Source: Adineta vaga
Taxonomy: Eukaryota; Rotifera
Direction of reading: 5' to 3'
Assembly (NCBI GenBank): GCA_021613535.1
Contig: CP075493.1
Location: 8,742,001-8,806,000 of the forward strand
DNA: 64,000 nucleotides
Part shown: positions 1 through 13,785 of the stretch, one piece after another
How the letters are laid out: each line of letters begins with the position of its first letter
Numbering within the stretch: position 1 is the stretch's first letter
Translations under genes and position numbers: made by a program
Notes under the pieces: model-generated
Told to the model about the DNA's origin: nothing
Databases searched by the model: none
What the model saw: the letters and a program-made list of their open reading frames with translations, nothing else

Positions 1-1222
<1,222 letters not shown>

Positions 1223-2242
1223 TCTGGATAAAAAGAACATTCTTTGAAAACAATTTTATTTTAATGGTTGATCTTTTCGAGTACAAGAAGATGAACATGA
1301 TCTTTTCTTCTTATCTTTGTATATCACCGTTGTTTTTTTCTTTGATGGTCGATAAATATCGTGAGAGTGTTTATATACATATATGTTTATTTATTTGTGT
1401 CAGCAATTCATTATTTTAGCTGATACGTTTTTTTCTTGTATATCTTAATTATTTTCGATTTCGACGTATAAAATTCACGAGAGAAAAATATTAATGAATG
1501 ATCAGATTCGGAGAAGTTTTTTGGAATCTATAATAGTTTAAATTGAGAAAATCGATTTTTAGTACTCTTCTCAGAATCTAAAGATGAATACTAATTCAAA
1601 TCTCTAAGGAAAAGACGTTATGTTTGCTTCGATTGAAGATTTTTGATAGGAATTGTATTCTACATATTGTGAAAGTTTACTATATTCATCAGAGATCGAA
1701 TATGCAATTTTCCTTATTTTTCAAGTGATTACGTTATGTTAAAAGAATATACAGGAACGCGTAGATCCAGCATGCCGATGGAAAACTTTACATTTCCAGA
1801 TTGTACTGTCTTGCTTATACGGAAATGACAGTATAAAGTTAAATTTTCGAAAATATTCAACTACTTGATGTCAACTTCTTTTTCGCAATTATTAGAAGAA
1901 CAATAGAGCGTCTGTTGAAAAAAATTCTTTTCCGTCTTTTCACCAACTTCAAATCACAATTTGCAACTAAAAAATTTAATATGTTCATTTATTTCATAAA
2001 AAAACTGTCGTTACATTTGCTTTTAATCATAAAAGTACCCAATTTGAGTATCACAGGAATTTACTATTTCTCTAGCGAGCAAGCTAATTTCTAAATAGCT
2101 TTTTTTCTATGCACTATTCTTTTAATTAACAGTTAAAATATTATACTTTTTCTTCGAACTTCAGCTGCTATTACAATTTATTTTTGTCTTCAACTGTTTT
2201 CTATTTTATTGCATTTCAAAGATAGTTTAAGTTCGTCATATA
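1223..2242. other. Intergenic region, no gene seen
   Basis: AT-rich spacer between SRP54 and the first receptor gene. It holds the SRP54 3' UTR and the receptor's upstream region. Open frames here are short and have no recognisable protein content. Confidence 0.6.
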
Positions 2243-3172
2243 ATGTCGAATGATAGTGATTATTATGATGAAATCATATCGAATACTGTTAAATTTTGGG
2301 TATATCTTGTTGTACTTATTCCTTCGATTATTTGTTCAATAATTTCTCTGTGTTATATTTTTCATACGAAAAGTCTTCGTACTGCTCTTCAAAATCATGT
2401 TATCGCTATTGTACTTGTCATCGGTTTAATCTACGAAGTGAGCATGTATCCATGGATGCTCTATTACTATAATCACGATGGTATATGGCATCGATCATCG
2501 ATCTTTTGCACAATTTGGGCATTTATCGATTGGGGTCTATACTTTACTCAAACGATACTTTTTGCATGGGCAACTATCGAAAGACATATTTTAATATTTC
2601 ATCACAAATGGTTATTAACAAAATGGAAACGATTTCTATTGCATTATCTTCCTCTCATATTTCTTCTCGTTTATTGTCTTATTTTCTATATTATTGTCTG
2701 TTTTTTCCCATCATGTGAGAATTATCTCGATAATTTGCATATGATCTGTATTCGATTTTGTTTTACTGATATTTATGTTTTATATATGTGGGATGCGATA
2801 GTTCATCAAACTTTGCCGAATTTAGTCATCCCTGTATTCAGCATTGGTTTACTTGTACGAATTTTGTATCAAAAATATCGCGTACGTCGATTAGTACATT
2901 GGAGAAAATATCGAAAGATGACACTTCAATTACTTTCAATTTCATTCTTATATCTTCTTTTTGCTTTTCCGTTAACACTGATGAATTTAATGTATTTATG
3001 TGGATTTCCTTCGGATATGGGTGTAGTATTCTATGAATATTTATTATTCTTTAATTATCTGATGATTCCAATGCTACCATTTGCATGTATTATATCTACA
3101 TCTGAACTGAAACAAAGACTGAAGAAAACATTCTTTCGACGACCACTAGGATCTGTTTCTCCTATTGTATGA
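2243..3172 (+). CDS. Rhodopsin-like 7TM receptor, copy 1 (intronless)
   Basis: Single-exon, 309-residue protein with seven hydrophobic segments (first at about residues 17-41), an acidic extracellular N-terminus and a basic cytoplasmic tail, so probably a class A G-protein-coupled receptor. The TM3 start carries the usual Cys (SIFCTIW) and extracellular loop 2 has further Cys residues (FFPSC, ICIRFC). The TM3 end reads ERH instead of the classical DRY. No clear NPxxY motif is seen in TM7. A paralogue in the same orientation lies 394 bp downstream. Intronless receptor families are expanded in bdelloid rotifers. The ligand cannot be told; FMRFamide-type peptide is only a guess. Confidence 0.85.
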   Translation: MSNDSDYYDEIISNTVKFWVYLVVLIPSIICSIISLCYIFHTKSLRTALQNHVIAIVLVIGLIYEVSMYPWMLYYYNHDGIWHRSSIFCTIWAFIDWGLYFTQTILFAWATIERHILIFHHKWLLTKWKRFLLHYLPLIFLLVYCLIFYIIVCFFPSCENYLDNLHMICIRFCFTDIYVLYMWDAIVHQTLPNLVIPVFSIGLLVRILYQKYRVRRLVHWRKYRKMTLQLLSISFLYLLFAFPLTLMNLMYLCGFPSDMGVVFYEYLLFFNYLMIPMLPFACIISTSELKQRLKKTFFRRPLGSVSPIV

Positions 3173-3566
3173 CTCAATATCTTGTCTGATTTAGTTTTGT
3201 ACAACAACAAAACTATACGTAGAACTGTTTGAAATATTTCTCGTTTTCTTTTCCATGAAGTTAAGTAGTGATTCGATTAATTTCCGCTAGATTTATGAAG
3301 AATAATAGAAAATGAATGATGTTGCATACAGACTATAAAAAAAGAAAGATTTACTATCGAGTGACACGATATTTGTTGCTTGTTTCCAATAAAAGAATGA
3401 TTTTTTTATGATAATCAATATCAATATATGTAAAATAAATATTTGTATGTTATCTGATAAGGAAATACTTCATATAGAATGAAATAAAACTTAACATCAG
3501 TCATTTCGAAAAAGGAATCATCTCTAAACAAAACGCACATGGAATGAACGATTCAATACAAGTTAC
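3173..3566. other. Spacer between the two receptor genes
   Basis: AT-rich, with poly(A)-signal-like AATAAA strings near 3433 and 3482. No coding segment or RNA gene was recognised. Confidence 0.6.
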
Positions 3567-4544
3567 ATGAGTCAACAAATGACTATTAATAATACGACTT
3601 CAAACTCTACGAATGATGCATCTTCTGATTATGATGATTTAACATGGAAAGCAGCTAAATTTTGGATTTATCTTTGTTTTCTCATTCCATCGTTAACCTG
3701 CTCATTATTTGTTCTCTATTACCTTCTTTCAAATCGAACTTTACGTTATGCTCTTCATAATCACGCTATTATTATTTTTCTTCTCATTGGTCTTTTCTAT
3801 CAAGCGACGCTCTATCCATGGATGCTCTATTACTATAATCACGATGGTACATGGCATCGATCATCGATCTTTTGTACAATTTGGGCATTTATTGATTGGG
3901 GTTTATATTATACTCAAACCATACTTTTTGCATGGGCAACTGTCGAAAGACATATTTTAATATTTCATCATAGTTTATTATCGACAAAAATGAAACGTAT
4001 ATTCATACATTACATGCCACTTATCATGTTATTACTCTATTGTTTGATCTATTATATTGTGACAATATTTTTTCCACCTTGTAAAAATATTCTCGATAAT
4101 TCTCATATGATATGTGTTACACTTTGTTATTTCTTTCAATCTTTTATACTTTATACATATGATACTGTAGTTCATCAAGTAATACCAAATTTAGCCATTG
4201 TTATATTTAGTATTGCATTATTATTACGTGTTTATTGGCAAAAAAAACGCGTAGGAAAATCGTTACAATGGCGAAAACATTGGAAAATGACAGGTCAAAT
4301 GTTATTTGTTTCAATTATTTATCTTTTCTTTGCTTTACCAATAACTTTAATGAATTTATTGATTCTATGCGGATTATCTCGTAGTTTAAGTGCGTATCTT
4401 ATCGATTATTTACTCGTTTGTAATTACTGTATGATACTTCTCTGTCCTTTTGCATGCGCTTGGTCATTACCTCAACTTAAAGACAAAGTCAAGAATGTAT
4501 TTTCATTTCGACGACAAACAAGAACTATTGTACCCATTACATGA
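3567..4544 (+). CDS. Rhodopsin-like 7TM receptor, copy 2 (intronless)
   Basis: Single-exon, 325-residue paralogue of the preceding receptor with the same seven-segment plan. The N-terminus is Asn/Ser/Thr-rich with likely N-glycosylation sites (NNTTSNST), then TM1 at about residue 30. It shares the TM2-TM3 block (YPWMLYYYNHDG, SIFCTIWAFIDWG, ATVERHILIFHH), with ERH at the DRY position. The C-terminal tail is short and basic. Outside the TM2-TM3 block the two copies have diverged strongly. Both appear intact, so the pair is a local tandem duplication rather than gene plus pseudogene. Confidence 0.85.
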   Translation: MSQQMTINNTTSNSTNDASSDYDDLTWKAAKFWIYLCFLIPSLTCSLFVLYYLLSNRTLRYALHNHAIIIFLLIGLFYQATLYPWMLYYYNHDGTWHRSSIFCTIWAFIDWGLYYTQTILFAWATVERHILIFHHSLLSTKMKRIFIHYMPLIMLLLYCLIYYIVTIFFPPCKNILDNSHMICVTLCYFFQSFILYTYDTVVHQVIPNLAIVIFSIALLLRVYWQKKRVGKSLQWRKHWKMTGQMLFVSIIYLFFALPITLMNLLILCGLSRSLSAYLIDYLLVCNYCMILLCPFACAWSLPQLKDKVKNVFSFRRQTRTIVPIT

Positions 4545-4629
4545 TATACAAGAAAGACAGGAATAAAAATTCGTTAGTCGTCTAGATTTTAACGATAAAC
4601 ATATGTATTCATAACAAAAACATGTATAA

Positions 4630-5467
4630 TTATACTTTTTCAGTTGTTATAGTCAATTTATCATAAAGATCAATTCGATAATTTGGCGTTTTTGTATGTA
4701 ACAATTGAATGAATTCCTCGTTTACATGTCGTTCCATAGTTACTTCTTGAAAGACTTCGGATGTTTGAATCTAAACATATGACTTGTTTTCATGAATAAG
4801 AATCGCAAACGAAATGAAAATATTCGTCTTACTGTTTGAAATTGCAGTTTTTTTGTAAATAAAGCGATACTCGGTAAATTTTTCAAACCAATTTTAACAA
4901 TGAAACGAGTAATATTTAGCATTTCAGTGGCTATAAAGAAGATTGTAAATAGTCTAGCGAAAAAAAACCAAATTTTAGAATTACCATAACGAAGAAATGT
5001 ATAAAGTGTTTCCATTCCATAACCTTTCTGTCGTGCTGTTTCATCGGCAATCATAATTTCAATTTCACCACAATGAATATCATCAGAATCATTTAAAAAT
5101 AAATTCACATCACCGATCATAGATTCTAGAATGAAACTCTTTCCTAAATCATAATCAAAACAATCATTATTACCGATTTCATTATGTGTTTGATCAAATC
5201 GTTCGTTTGATAGAATAATAAACGTACATTTATCTTGATCATTTAACCATGTTTGTTGCATTTCATATTCTTCTTCAATAGTTAATGGTAGTGATGCAGT
5301 TAATTCACGAACTTCTTCGTTTTCCATCCATTTGTGATATCTAATAGAACATGAAAAATATCATTCATGATTTAATATGTGACTTTTCACTTTTTCACAT
5401 GATGTTTTCCATAGGGAACAAGAAGAATTGTTCGACCATATAAGACAGTATTTGCATTAATATGCAT
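4630..5467 (-). CDS. NAT9: NAT9-like N-acetyltransferase
   Basis: GNAT-fold acetyltransferase orthologous to animal NAT9, reported to act on tubulin and microtubule stability. Exons are 5467-5391, 5340-4985, 4930-4833 and 4770-4630, giving 223 residues (human 207). The N-terminus has NANTVLYGRTILLVPY and the start is the first in-frame ATG. Diagnostic blocks follow: ELTASLPLTIEEEYEMQ, KCTFIIL, GDVNLFLND, GEIEIMIA, the acetyl-CoA loop RQKGYGME, and SEVFQEVTM. The 54-bp intron 4984-4931 has no stop and preserves frame, so an unspliced form would carry 18 hydrophobic residues. The last intron removes a false stop seen in the unspliced frame. Confidence 0.93.
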
Positions 5468-5684
5468 ATTTGATCTATAGTGACATCTATTTAAAAATTT
5501 GCGAACATCAATCTAAAATCAGTAAACAAAATAAGTAAACGTACGTATAGGAACGAACGAACGAACATCGTAATAAAAATAATACATATATAAATTATTG
5601 ATTAACATGATAGAATCAATGATTTTTTTTTATATGCAGGAATAAAATTTTCAAAAACACATTATCTCATTTATTTTTGTTGAC

Positions 5685-6829
5685 TTAATTTATCCGTAAG
5701 AAAGGTAATATAGAACCACAACGTGTAGAAATTTTCAATTGAGCTGCTTGATCTCCACGTGTTCGACCGATATTAACAATAGCAATAGGTAGTTGAAGTT
5801 TTTGTGAAGCAAGAATAAAACGATATGATGACATAACTTCTAATGAAGAACCTGCCACAAGAATAGAATCACTTTTCTTCAATTGTTCTTGAAGAAAATT
5901 GACTAAACGACGATCAACATTATCACCGAAGAAAGTGACATCGGGTTTTATTCGACCAGAACATTGGGGACATCGAGGTGGCTAAAACAAAACATGATTG
6001 AAAAAAAGCACATTTTTTCTTATATCAATTTACTTTAAAATCTCCTAATTGCTCTTCTGTTAGATAAACATCTGCATCTGGATTAATCGTATTTGAATGT
6101 GCTGTCCAAACAGGATTTTCTTTTGATATCATTTCTTGTAATTGTTCTCGTGTCATACCTTTATAACCACAATCAACACAAACGACACGAGCACTACAGC
6201 CATGTAATTCACTTAAGAGTTCACATCCAGCTTTCGTCAATAAACTATCAACATTCTGTGTTACATGCCAAAATACCTTGAGTAAAGAAAGAAAGAACTC
6301 ATTTTGATTGGTTGGTTTTTTTTCAATCGATTCAAAACTTACTTTACCCTGTGCTTCCCATTTTGCAAATGTTTTATGAGTTTTATTAGGTTCAAAAGCC
6401 GAAAATGTTGGCCAACCAATATAATTTCTTGCCCAATACATTCGATATCGTTTCGGATTTGTTAAAAATTCTTGATACATCCTAATTTCAATCAATCATA
6501 TACAAATTCCTAGAATTATACTCTTACATTGGACGATTTGTCGTTCGAGCATAGAGTCCTACACCTTCCGATCGATAATCAGGTATTCCGGATTCCGTTG
6601 ATATTCCAGCACCAGTAATGATAAATAAACGTTTTGAACATGAGAGAAATTCTTGAAGCTTTTCAATATCATCTCCTGATGGTTTTTGATATGGTGGAAC
6701 ATATTCTTCATTGATAGGACTTATCTGTGTTACAATTGATGAAAAAAATCGTTTGGAAAATGTTCGTTGAATGTGTTTCATCATCTTTAATTGCAATAAT
6801 CGAATAGAAAATCTATTCGTTCTTTTCAT
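5685..6829 (-). CDS. SIRT4: Mitochondrial sirtuin, SIRT4 type
   Basis: NAD-dependent lysine deacylase or ADP-ribosyltransferase of the SIRT4 class, expected in the mitochondrial matrix. Exons are 6829-6528, 6481-6343, 6276-6034 and 5981-5685, giving 326 residues (human SIRT4 is 314). The N-terminus is Arg/Lys/Ser-rich and nearly free of acidic residues, as in a presequence. The Rossmann motif [15 protein letters not shown], the RYWARN-like block [18 protein letters not shown], the catalytic His in LHGC, and zinc-binding CVDC and CPQC are present. The C-terminal NAD-site blocks [12 protein letters not shown] and [10 protein letters not shown] also match. Its start lies 132 bp from that of the divergent UBR3 gene. 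Confidence 0.95.
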
Positions 6830-6961
6830 GTTGTCGTTGTTGTTGTTATTTTCCTATTAGTTATATCATCGTATGAGTCATCGAAAACAATGTGTTTGTG
6901 TTTTGTTTTTCTGTTATTTGGAAAAAAACGCTTGAATTTTTCTTCAGAATAGATTTTTTCA
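6830..6961. promoter_or_regulatory. Bidirectional promoter region SIRT4/UBR3
   Basis: The 132 bp between two divergent start codons must hold both 5' ends. A Thr-rich run near 6920-6947 ends in TTCTTCAG, a good splice acceptor sequence 15 nt before the UBR3 ATG. No other element was recognised. Confidence 0.5.
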
Positions 6962-9900
6962 ATGGATACAACTAATGCAATAAATTTAACACCAGAACAA
7001 TTACAAGCAGGTTTAGTTAATGGTACACTTGATAAATTAGCTTTGGAAAATCTGCTTACTATTAATGTACATGAAAATGAAAATATTGATGCTTTAGTAC
7101 AATTTTTTCTACAATATATTCCCGGTAATCGAACAATGGATGAATTGATTCAACAAAGTAAACTTTCAAATAATCGAAATCATTTGTTTTTATCTTTCGT
7201 CTACTTAGTTCGAGAATATAATAATGCACAAATATGTGGTCTAGTTTGGAATGCGAATGTTATTGCATATCGATGTAAGACATGTTCAATTTCACCATGT
7301 ATGAGTATATGTGCTCAATGTTTTCAACATGGAAATCATGAAGGACATAATTATAATATGTTCAAAAGTCAAGCTGGTGGAGCATGTGATTGTGGTGATT
7401 CGAGTGTTATGCATGAATTTGGGTATGCATAAAAGAAAGATTGAATTAATTAAAAACTGAGATTTTTGTTATAGATTTTGTCGTTTTCATGGAGAAAGTC
7501 ATCCTCAAATGCAAACAGTACCCCGTGAATTGATTTGTTGTGCAGAATTACTTATTCCGTATTTATTAAAAGTTTTCATACGTGCTCTACGTATGAGTAC
7601 TGTTAGTGGTAAAGAACTACTCTAATCAAATTCATTTTTCTTCTTCAAACATATTTTAGGTGATATTATAACTGAACAAAAAATATTGGAAATATTAAAT
7701 CAATTATCCAATGGTGGTTCTGCTTTACAATTCTACATAACAAATGCATTAACTGATAGAACACTCTATAACGAGTTCATTAATGATCGTATGTAGAGAG
7801 AAAAAACATCATTCATTTCTTCTTTTATTTTTCTCGAATATTTAGCATTGATGATCACACTTTATCATAGTGAATTTCTAAATGGAGAACATTCAAATTT
7901 ACCGACGACATTTTTTGTCGACACATTAATGAATGATGATACATCAAATCATTTAATACCATTTGACATTAGTTTACATACAATGCTAGATGAAATTATG
8001 ATGTGGTGTGTTACAACACGTTTACCAGAAGATCTCGTTCGATGTCTACTTAGTTTATTACCTGATTTTAATTTTAAAGTAATATAAACAAATCTTTTCA
8101 TTCTTACACAACTCATGTATTCTTTTTCATTGCCAATCTATTTAGTTAGCATTCACAGAAACATTCTTACGTTTCTATGGTGTCATTGCTCAATTATTAA
8201 TCGACGAATCACATTTAGAAACAAGTGAAGTACCGTCACGTCTTGTACATATTAGTGTTCAATTATTTTCTTCCAATATTATTGCGGAATATGCAATGGA
8301 AAAGTGTCATCTTATTGAAGTTATTCTTTCCTGTATTTGGCGTATGTTTGTACCTTCAGTAGATCAAGACAAACAAGATGATGATGATGATGATGAAAGT
8401 ATACTTAAAATTCATCCATTAGCAAGTGCGTATTTCGAAAATCAAAGACACTTAATTATAGAATATTTCTTTTAGCTATGAATGAAGATACAACCACTGG
8501 TATGGTAGTTGATGTTGAACATCAATTAATTGTTAAAAATGTCTATTGGCCATTACTAAGTGACTTTGTCAATATCTTATCACAAGAGAAAATTGCTTTA
8601 GCTATACTTGAAAATAAAAAATATTTCAATCTGTGGTTACGTTTTCTCACCTTATTTCAAGGTACATTTCATTTTACAAAAGAAAACATTCTTATATTTC
8701 ATATTGAAATTATAGGTATGAATGTTAATGAACGCATTATAAACCATCATGTTGAATATGAACCACAAGGATATATGTATGCATTTACAATTGAACTTGA
8801 AATTTGTGCTGCAGCAATGTGGTGTTTTATAAATCATTTAAAACCAAATGTAAGTAAGTGAAATTAAAGATATTCTCTTAAGTAAATCTGTCGTATCTTT
8901 TAGTATTCATCGGAAAAGTTGATTGCTGTTATTAAACAAATTATTGAGAGTATTAATGATTGGATGCAATCATTAAATTTTCAAATTGATAATACAGATC
9001 ATTGGAAATTGACATTTCATTTACCATTACATCGTTATTTAGCTACATTTGCTTATAATGCAATTTATAAATATAATATTGATCCAGCTTTATTTTTACC
9101 GATTGATAATCAAAATATGTTGCTAAATTTAATGTTTTATCCATTGAGAACAATTGTAAGATATAGAAAGAGCAAAAATTAGAGAACATGTGTTGTTAGA
9201 TTAAAGATTTATTTGTGTTTAGACGGGTTATTTTGAAGTTTTATCCAATATGTGGCTACGAAATGGTCAACAAGTGATTATTCAAGCGAAAACCTATGCA
9301 AAATGTGCTTTTTCCTCATCGATGCATGATGCCGATTTCTTTCTTTTACAAGTATGTTAAGTACATTCATTTCATAATGTTTCCAACTCTTTTTTCTAAT
9401 AGTTAATTGCTTGTTATCTTGATTCGAATATATTCGTAGAGCATTTATTAAAGAAGTAATAGATCAGTGATTCTTTCGAACTGAAAAAGTATAGTTATTT
9501 ACTCTTCAATTAGATTTCATTCATGGTTATTCGATTCAACAGATTCATCGAATTTGGATCCAGGACATCAAATAGCCATGCTAGAAAGTACATTGATAAC
9601 ACTATGTGCACTAGTTGGATTTCAACCAAATATCGGTATATGAATGATTTAGTTCTTGAAAAAAATCACGTTTTTATCGAATGTATTTTTAGCGGCACGA
9701 GAAAGTCAACAGATTCGTACGGAAATCATAACAACATTAACTATTGCTGATCGACTATACAGTGAAGTAGAAGAAAATGTTCCTGATCCATCACCATTAA
9801 GTGCTAATCGTAAAGAAATTGAAGTTATTTTGAATGAAGTTTGTATTCATGACTTTTGTATACTTCTAATTTATGAATATTTTAAATTTTAGTTATCTGT

Positions 9901-12900
9901 CTTTCAAACACCATCAGTCGAATTGATGGGCCATTTACATCAAGGAAAATATACCATCAAAGGTGTATTGTTTGAAACTGATTATGATCCATTACATGTT
10001 ATAATGCGTTGTACAAAACGTGCAAATTTTCAAAATTCACTCGAACGTTTTACCAACTAGTAATGATCTGAAAAAGAAAACGTTCGAATATAAACTTTTT
10101 ATATATTTCTAGTGTTAAACATGAAGGTTTATTTAAATCAGAATATCCTATATGGCCACCATTCCGTATACCAAAATATTCTAATGTATATATGTCAAAA
10201 GTTCAACGCATTTTACAATCAAGTGTATTACATCATTTTCTGTTCTCGTGTTTAGACGCAGTACGATTTTTCTTCTTCTTTATCGTCACTATTCTCATTC
10301 ATTTATTTTAGTATTCAAGAGATAAGACTGTTACAGAAAATATTCTATATTTTACCATCTATCTTCTTGAATTATCATTACTGAACGTAAGATTCTTTTC
10401 TAATGAACTTTTATGATCAGTAGTTGGTCGTATTTTCATAGGCTGACAATACTTCATCGATGACAGTTGATATCGATTCAGTAAATTAAAAGGTTAATTC
10501 ATTGACTTCGAACTGATTATTATTTTTAGGAAGAAACTATGGCCTTTAAAACCAACAATATCTTCAAAAATATCTATACTCCATCTCCTATTCTGAACGG
10601 ATCTGAACATGAGAGTATTATAACACTTATTCTGAAAATCTTACATAAACAACGTTCGAATGATTTTATTGATCTTATCAATACTATTTCTCTTTGTTTA
10701 AAAAAAGTGGATTATAATAATTCATTACGAATTGGAGATGGAGCTTATTTTCTAACAAATATTTTATATCTTGCTGCAAAAATGAATGAACAATGTCGTA
10801 TTGTAATTGAGCAAGAAATTGAAAAATTGAAAACTCAACATCTACAACGACAACCGACTACGACGAAAACTTCGGATTTAACAGCAGAACAAAGGTAAAT
10901 CGTTACTGAATCTTTAATTTATTTCTCTTTCAAATCATTAGACGACAAAAAGCTAAGAATCGGCAACAGAAATTACTTGCAGAAATTGCTCAATCACAAA
11001 AGAAATTTATTAGTCAACAAAATCCTGATGATCAATCAATGCATCTTGGTACTCCACCATCATTAAGTAATGAATCATTTTCTATGGATCAAGCCATGGC
11101 TGCAACAACAACAACAACTTCCAATATACCAATTGCTTCAGAATATTCAGTTGATTATGAATGTTGTGTATGCCGCTTAACAAAAACGGATAGTCAATCG
11201 CCGATTGGTCTTATTGGAACAACATGTTTATCACTTTGTAGGAATAACATCAAAATAAAACTTTTATATTTATATATATATTCGTTCTGTCTATTATTTA
11301 AGTACCAAGTCTAGAATTTACCCACCTAGATGAATACGAACAAAAAATATTATCAATTCCTTCGAAGAAGATAACTCTTCAAACATATTTACACCTAACA
11401 AAAAAGTGTTTAACAGAAATTACTGGACATCCAGTAAGATCATTTGACTAAACGGTCTCTTCTTTATTATATATGTATATATATATTGACTACTCTAGTA
11501 CATTGCAAATCATTGTCAAAATGATCATCATCTTCGTTCCCTACGTATTCAATCATGTGGTCATTCGATGCATGCCGATTGTCTTACATCGTATTTGAAA
11601 GCATTACATCCAGTTAGTAGACTTCAAATTGAGAATATTCTTATTCTTCAATTATTTCTTCATAGAATCAAAGCACAATAGAAATAAGTTCGAATACAAG
11701 TCTTCCAGCAAATATCAATTTTCGTTGCCCACTTTGTCGTCAATCAGCGAATACATTAATTCCTCTATTTGACCATAGCGATTATTCGTTTGCACAAAAT
11801 TCTCAACAAAATTCACTACCTATTGAACGACTTCACCAATCGATGATCAATCCTGCCCGCCCTAAACTGGTCAGTAATGAAAATTTGGATCAATAGCAAT
11901 GATTTCATCATTATTTTTAGACGCGAGTGCCTGATGAAAAATGTTTGCTTGCGTTTTTATCTGGTCTTGCAACGAAATGTATATCAATCGAACGGTTATC
12001 TCCAAATCTTCCAATGGCATTACCCAATCATCAATCAATGAAACAACGAGCAGCTGAATTCGATTGTGGAACATTAAGGTAAATATGCATTATAAATGTT
12101 AAGATCAATGTTTTCGTTTCCACCTTAGAGCTCAAATTATTCATGAACAAATGTTTTACGAAAGTGCAAATAAAATTGATCAAAAAAATTTTCGGAAATC
12201 ATTTTATAGTAAGAATAATCTTATATACTATTGCATCATTCAATTTTTCATCTTATCAACAGAAATACTTCATGATCTTCATCATCTCGGTTATCCATTT
12301 CATCACCAACAGCTCTGGCAAGAAATCACTGGACTAGCATGTCCGACAACCTCGATCGAGTATGAAAAAACTGTAGAAGTCTAAAGTAAAACGTCCTTTT
12401 TCTCTCCTTCTAAAGTGTATTCGATATTCAACAAACATTGGCACCTGTACTTTTACGTGATTCGATTACAATATTATTTCAATTATTGATGAGTGCACCA
12501 ATTCATTTAACTTCTGGTAAGATTATTTGATTTTTGTTTTGGATCGTGTTATTTTCTTATTTTTATTGTAGATGAATTCGATGTGATTGTTCAGATTGTA
12601 TTCAATATTGAATTTTACAAAAAATTTCTCTCAATTCTTATTGCACAAACAGTGGAAAATAAAGAATATATCGTAAGAAAAAATTCTCATTTCAATAAGA
12701 ATGATAATGTCTGTATTTAGGATTTGGATGTCGATCTAGATTTGTTAGTGAAATTTGTACAGGATAGTGGAATTAAAGAGCCAATTACAAATCAAAGAAT
12801 AATGGAAGATTCTATCGTAAATCAGCTCATGAATAATTGTCTAGATTATTTAAAGATAAGTTCATTGATTAAATATCGATTGTATTCGAAAGAAATGCCT

Positions 12901-13785
12901 TGGATCGTAAGTTTTACATAAATTTATATCATCCTTGCTGAAACATTGTTTTGTAGACTGGCGAAGAACCTTCACCGTTAGGACTAGCAGGTTTTTTGAA
13001 CTTGAATTTAAATTTGAATGGATTAGCTATGCCACGATGGTTTTGTCCTAAACCAAGAGTGTTGTTATCAAAATGGTTAGAAGAATTTCAACTAGCCGCT
13101 CAGTATCATATGACGGCGACAAAGGTAATTCTTTATTATGGAAAAATAGTTTTTGAGTCAACTGATCATCATTTCTTTTAGATATTATGTGTGCAGCGTC
13201 CACAATTTCATCCTCCAACATTTATTAATATTCCATCGAAATATGACGACGTATTCCATCTCTACAATGAATATCGTTGTGAGCATTGTAATAAAATATC
13301 ATCGGATACATTAGTGTGTCTGATTTGTGGAGAAATATATTTAAAACGCTGGCATCCAGGATGTTGTACTCAACAACGAGAGAGATACAAACAAGTAATA
13401 GTTACATTGAAAATGGAAACCGTCATTGAATTCATTTCATGTTTAGCATTTGGAAAAATGTGGTCATCCTGCAGCTGTCATGCTTGATATTCAAACAACT
13501 TTGATTGCTGTCTGTCTACCGGAATCTTACGGTTATTGGCATTCACTTTATCTTGATCAACACGGAGAAGAAGATCCTAAACTTAAGTAAGATGGGTTTT
13601 TTTCAATTGGAAAGTTTCCTTTTATCAAAATTTTTTTCTTTAGACGAGGTAAAACGTTATATTTGGATTCGAAACGTCTTGCTCTTCTTCGAACATTATG
13701 GTTAACAGTAACGTTTGACTATCAAATTCAGAATTGGCTTTCGTACAATTCTTTATTAATCAGTCATTTTGATGGACTTCTGTGA
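6962..13785 (+). CDS. UBR3: E3 ubiquitin ligase UBR3
   Basis: N-recognin-family E3 ligase. I place 31 exons: 6962-7422, 7475-7608, 7660-7788, 7846-8078, 8146-8425, 8476-8661, 8716-8849, 8904-9155, 9223-9351, 9403-9455, 9514-9635, 9693-9838, 9893-10059, 10113-10260, 10312-10386, 10442-10480, 10530-10894, 10942-11237, 11303-11433, 11499-11612, 11666-11869, 11921-12078, 12129-12208, 12263-12359, 12416-12516, 12572-12672, 12721-12906, 12957-13124, 13182-13394, 13447-13586, 13644-13785. They sum to 1727 residues (human UBR3 about 1888). The UBR box is near residues 90-165 (CGLVW, CRTC-like CKTC, CDCGD). A RING-like domain (CCVC, CGHSMH, CPLC) is near 1060-1200. The C-terminal cap has CGHPAAV and [11 protein letters not shown], close to human UBR3. 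Exon ends follow GT-AG; exon 5/6 is least certain. Confidence 0.92.
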
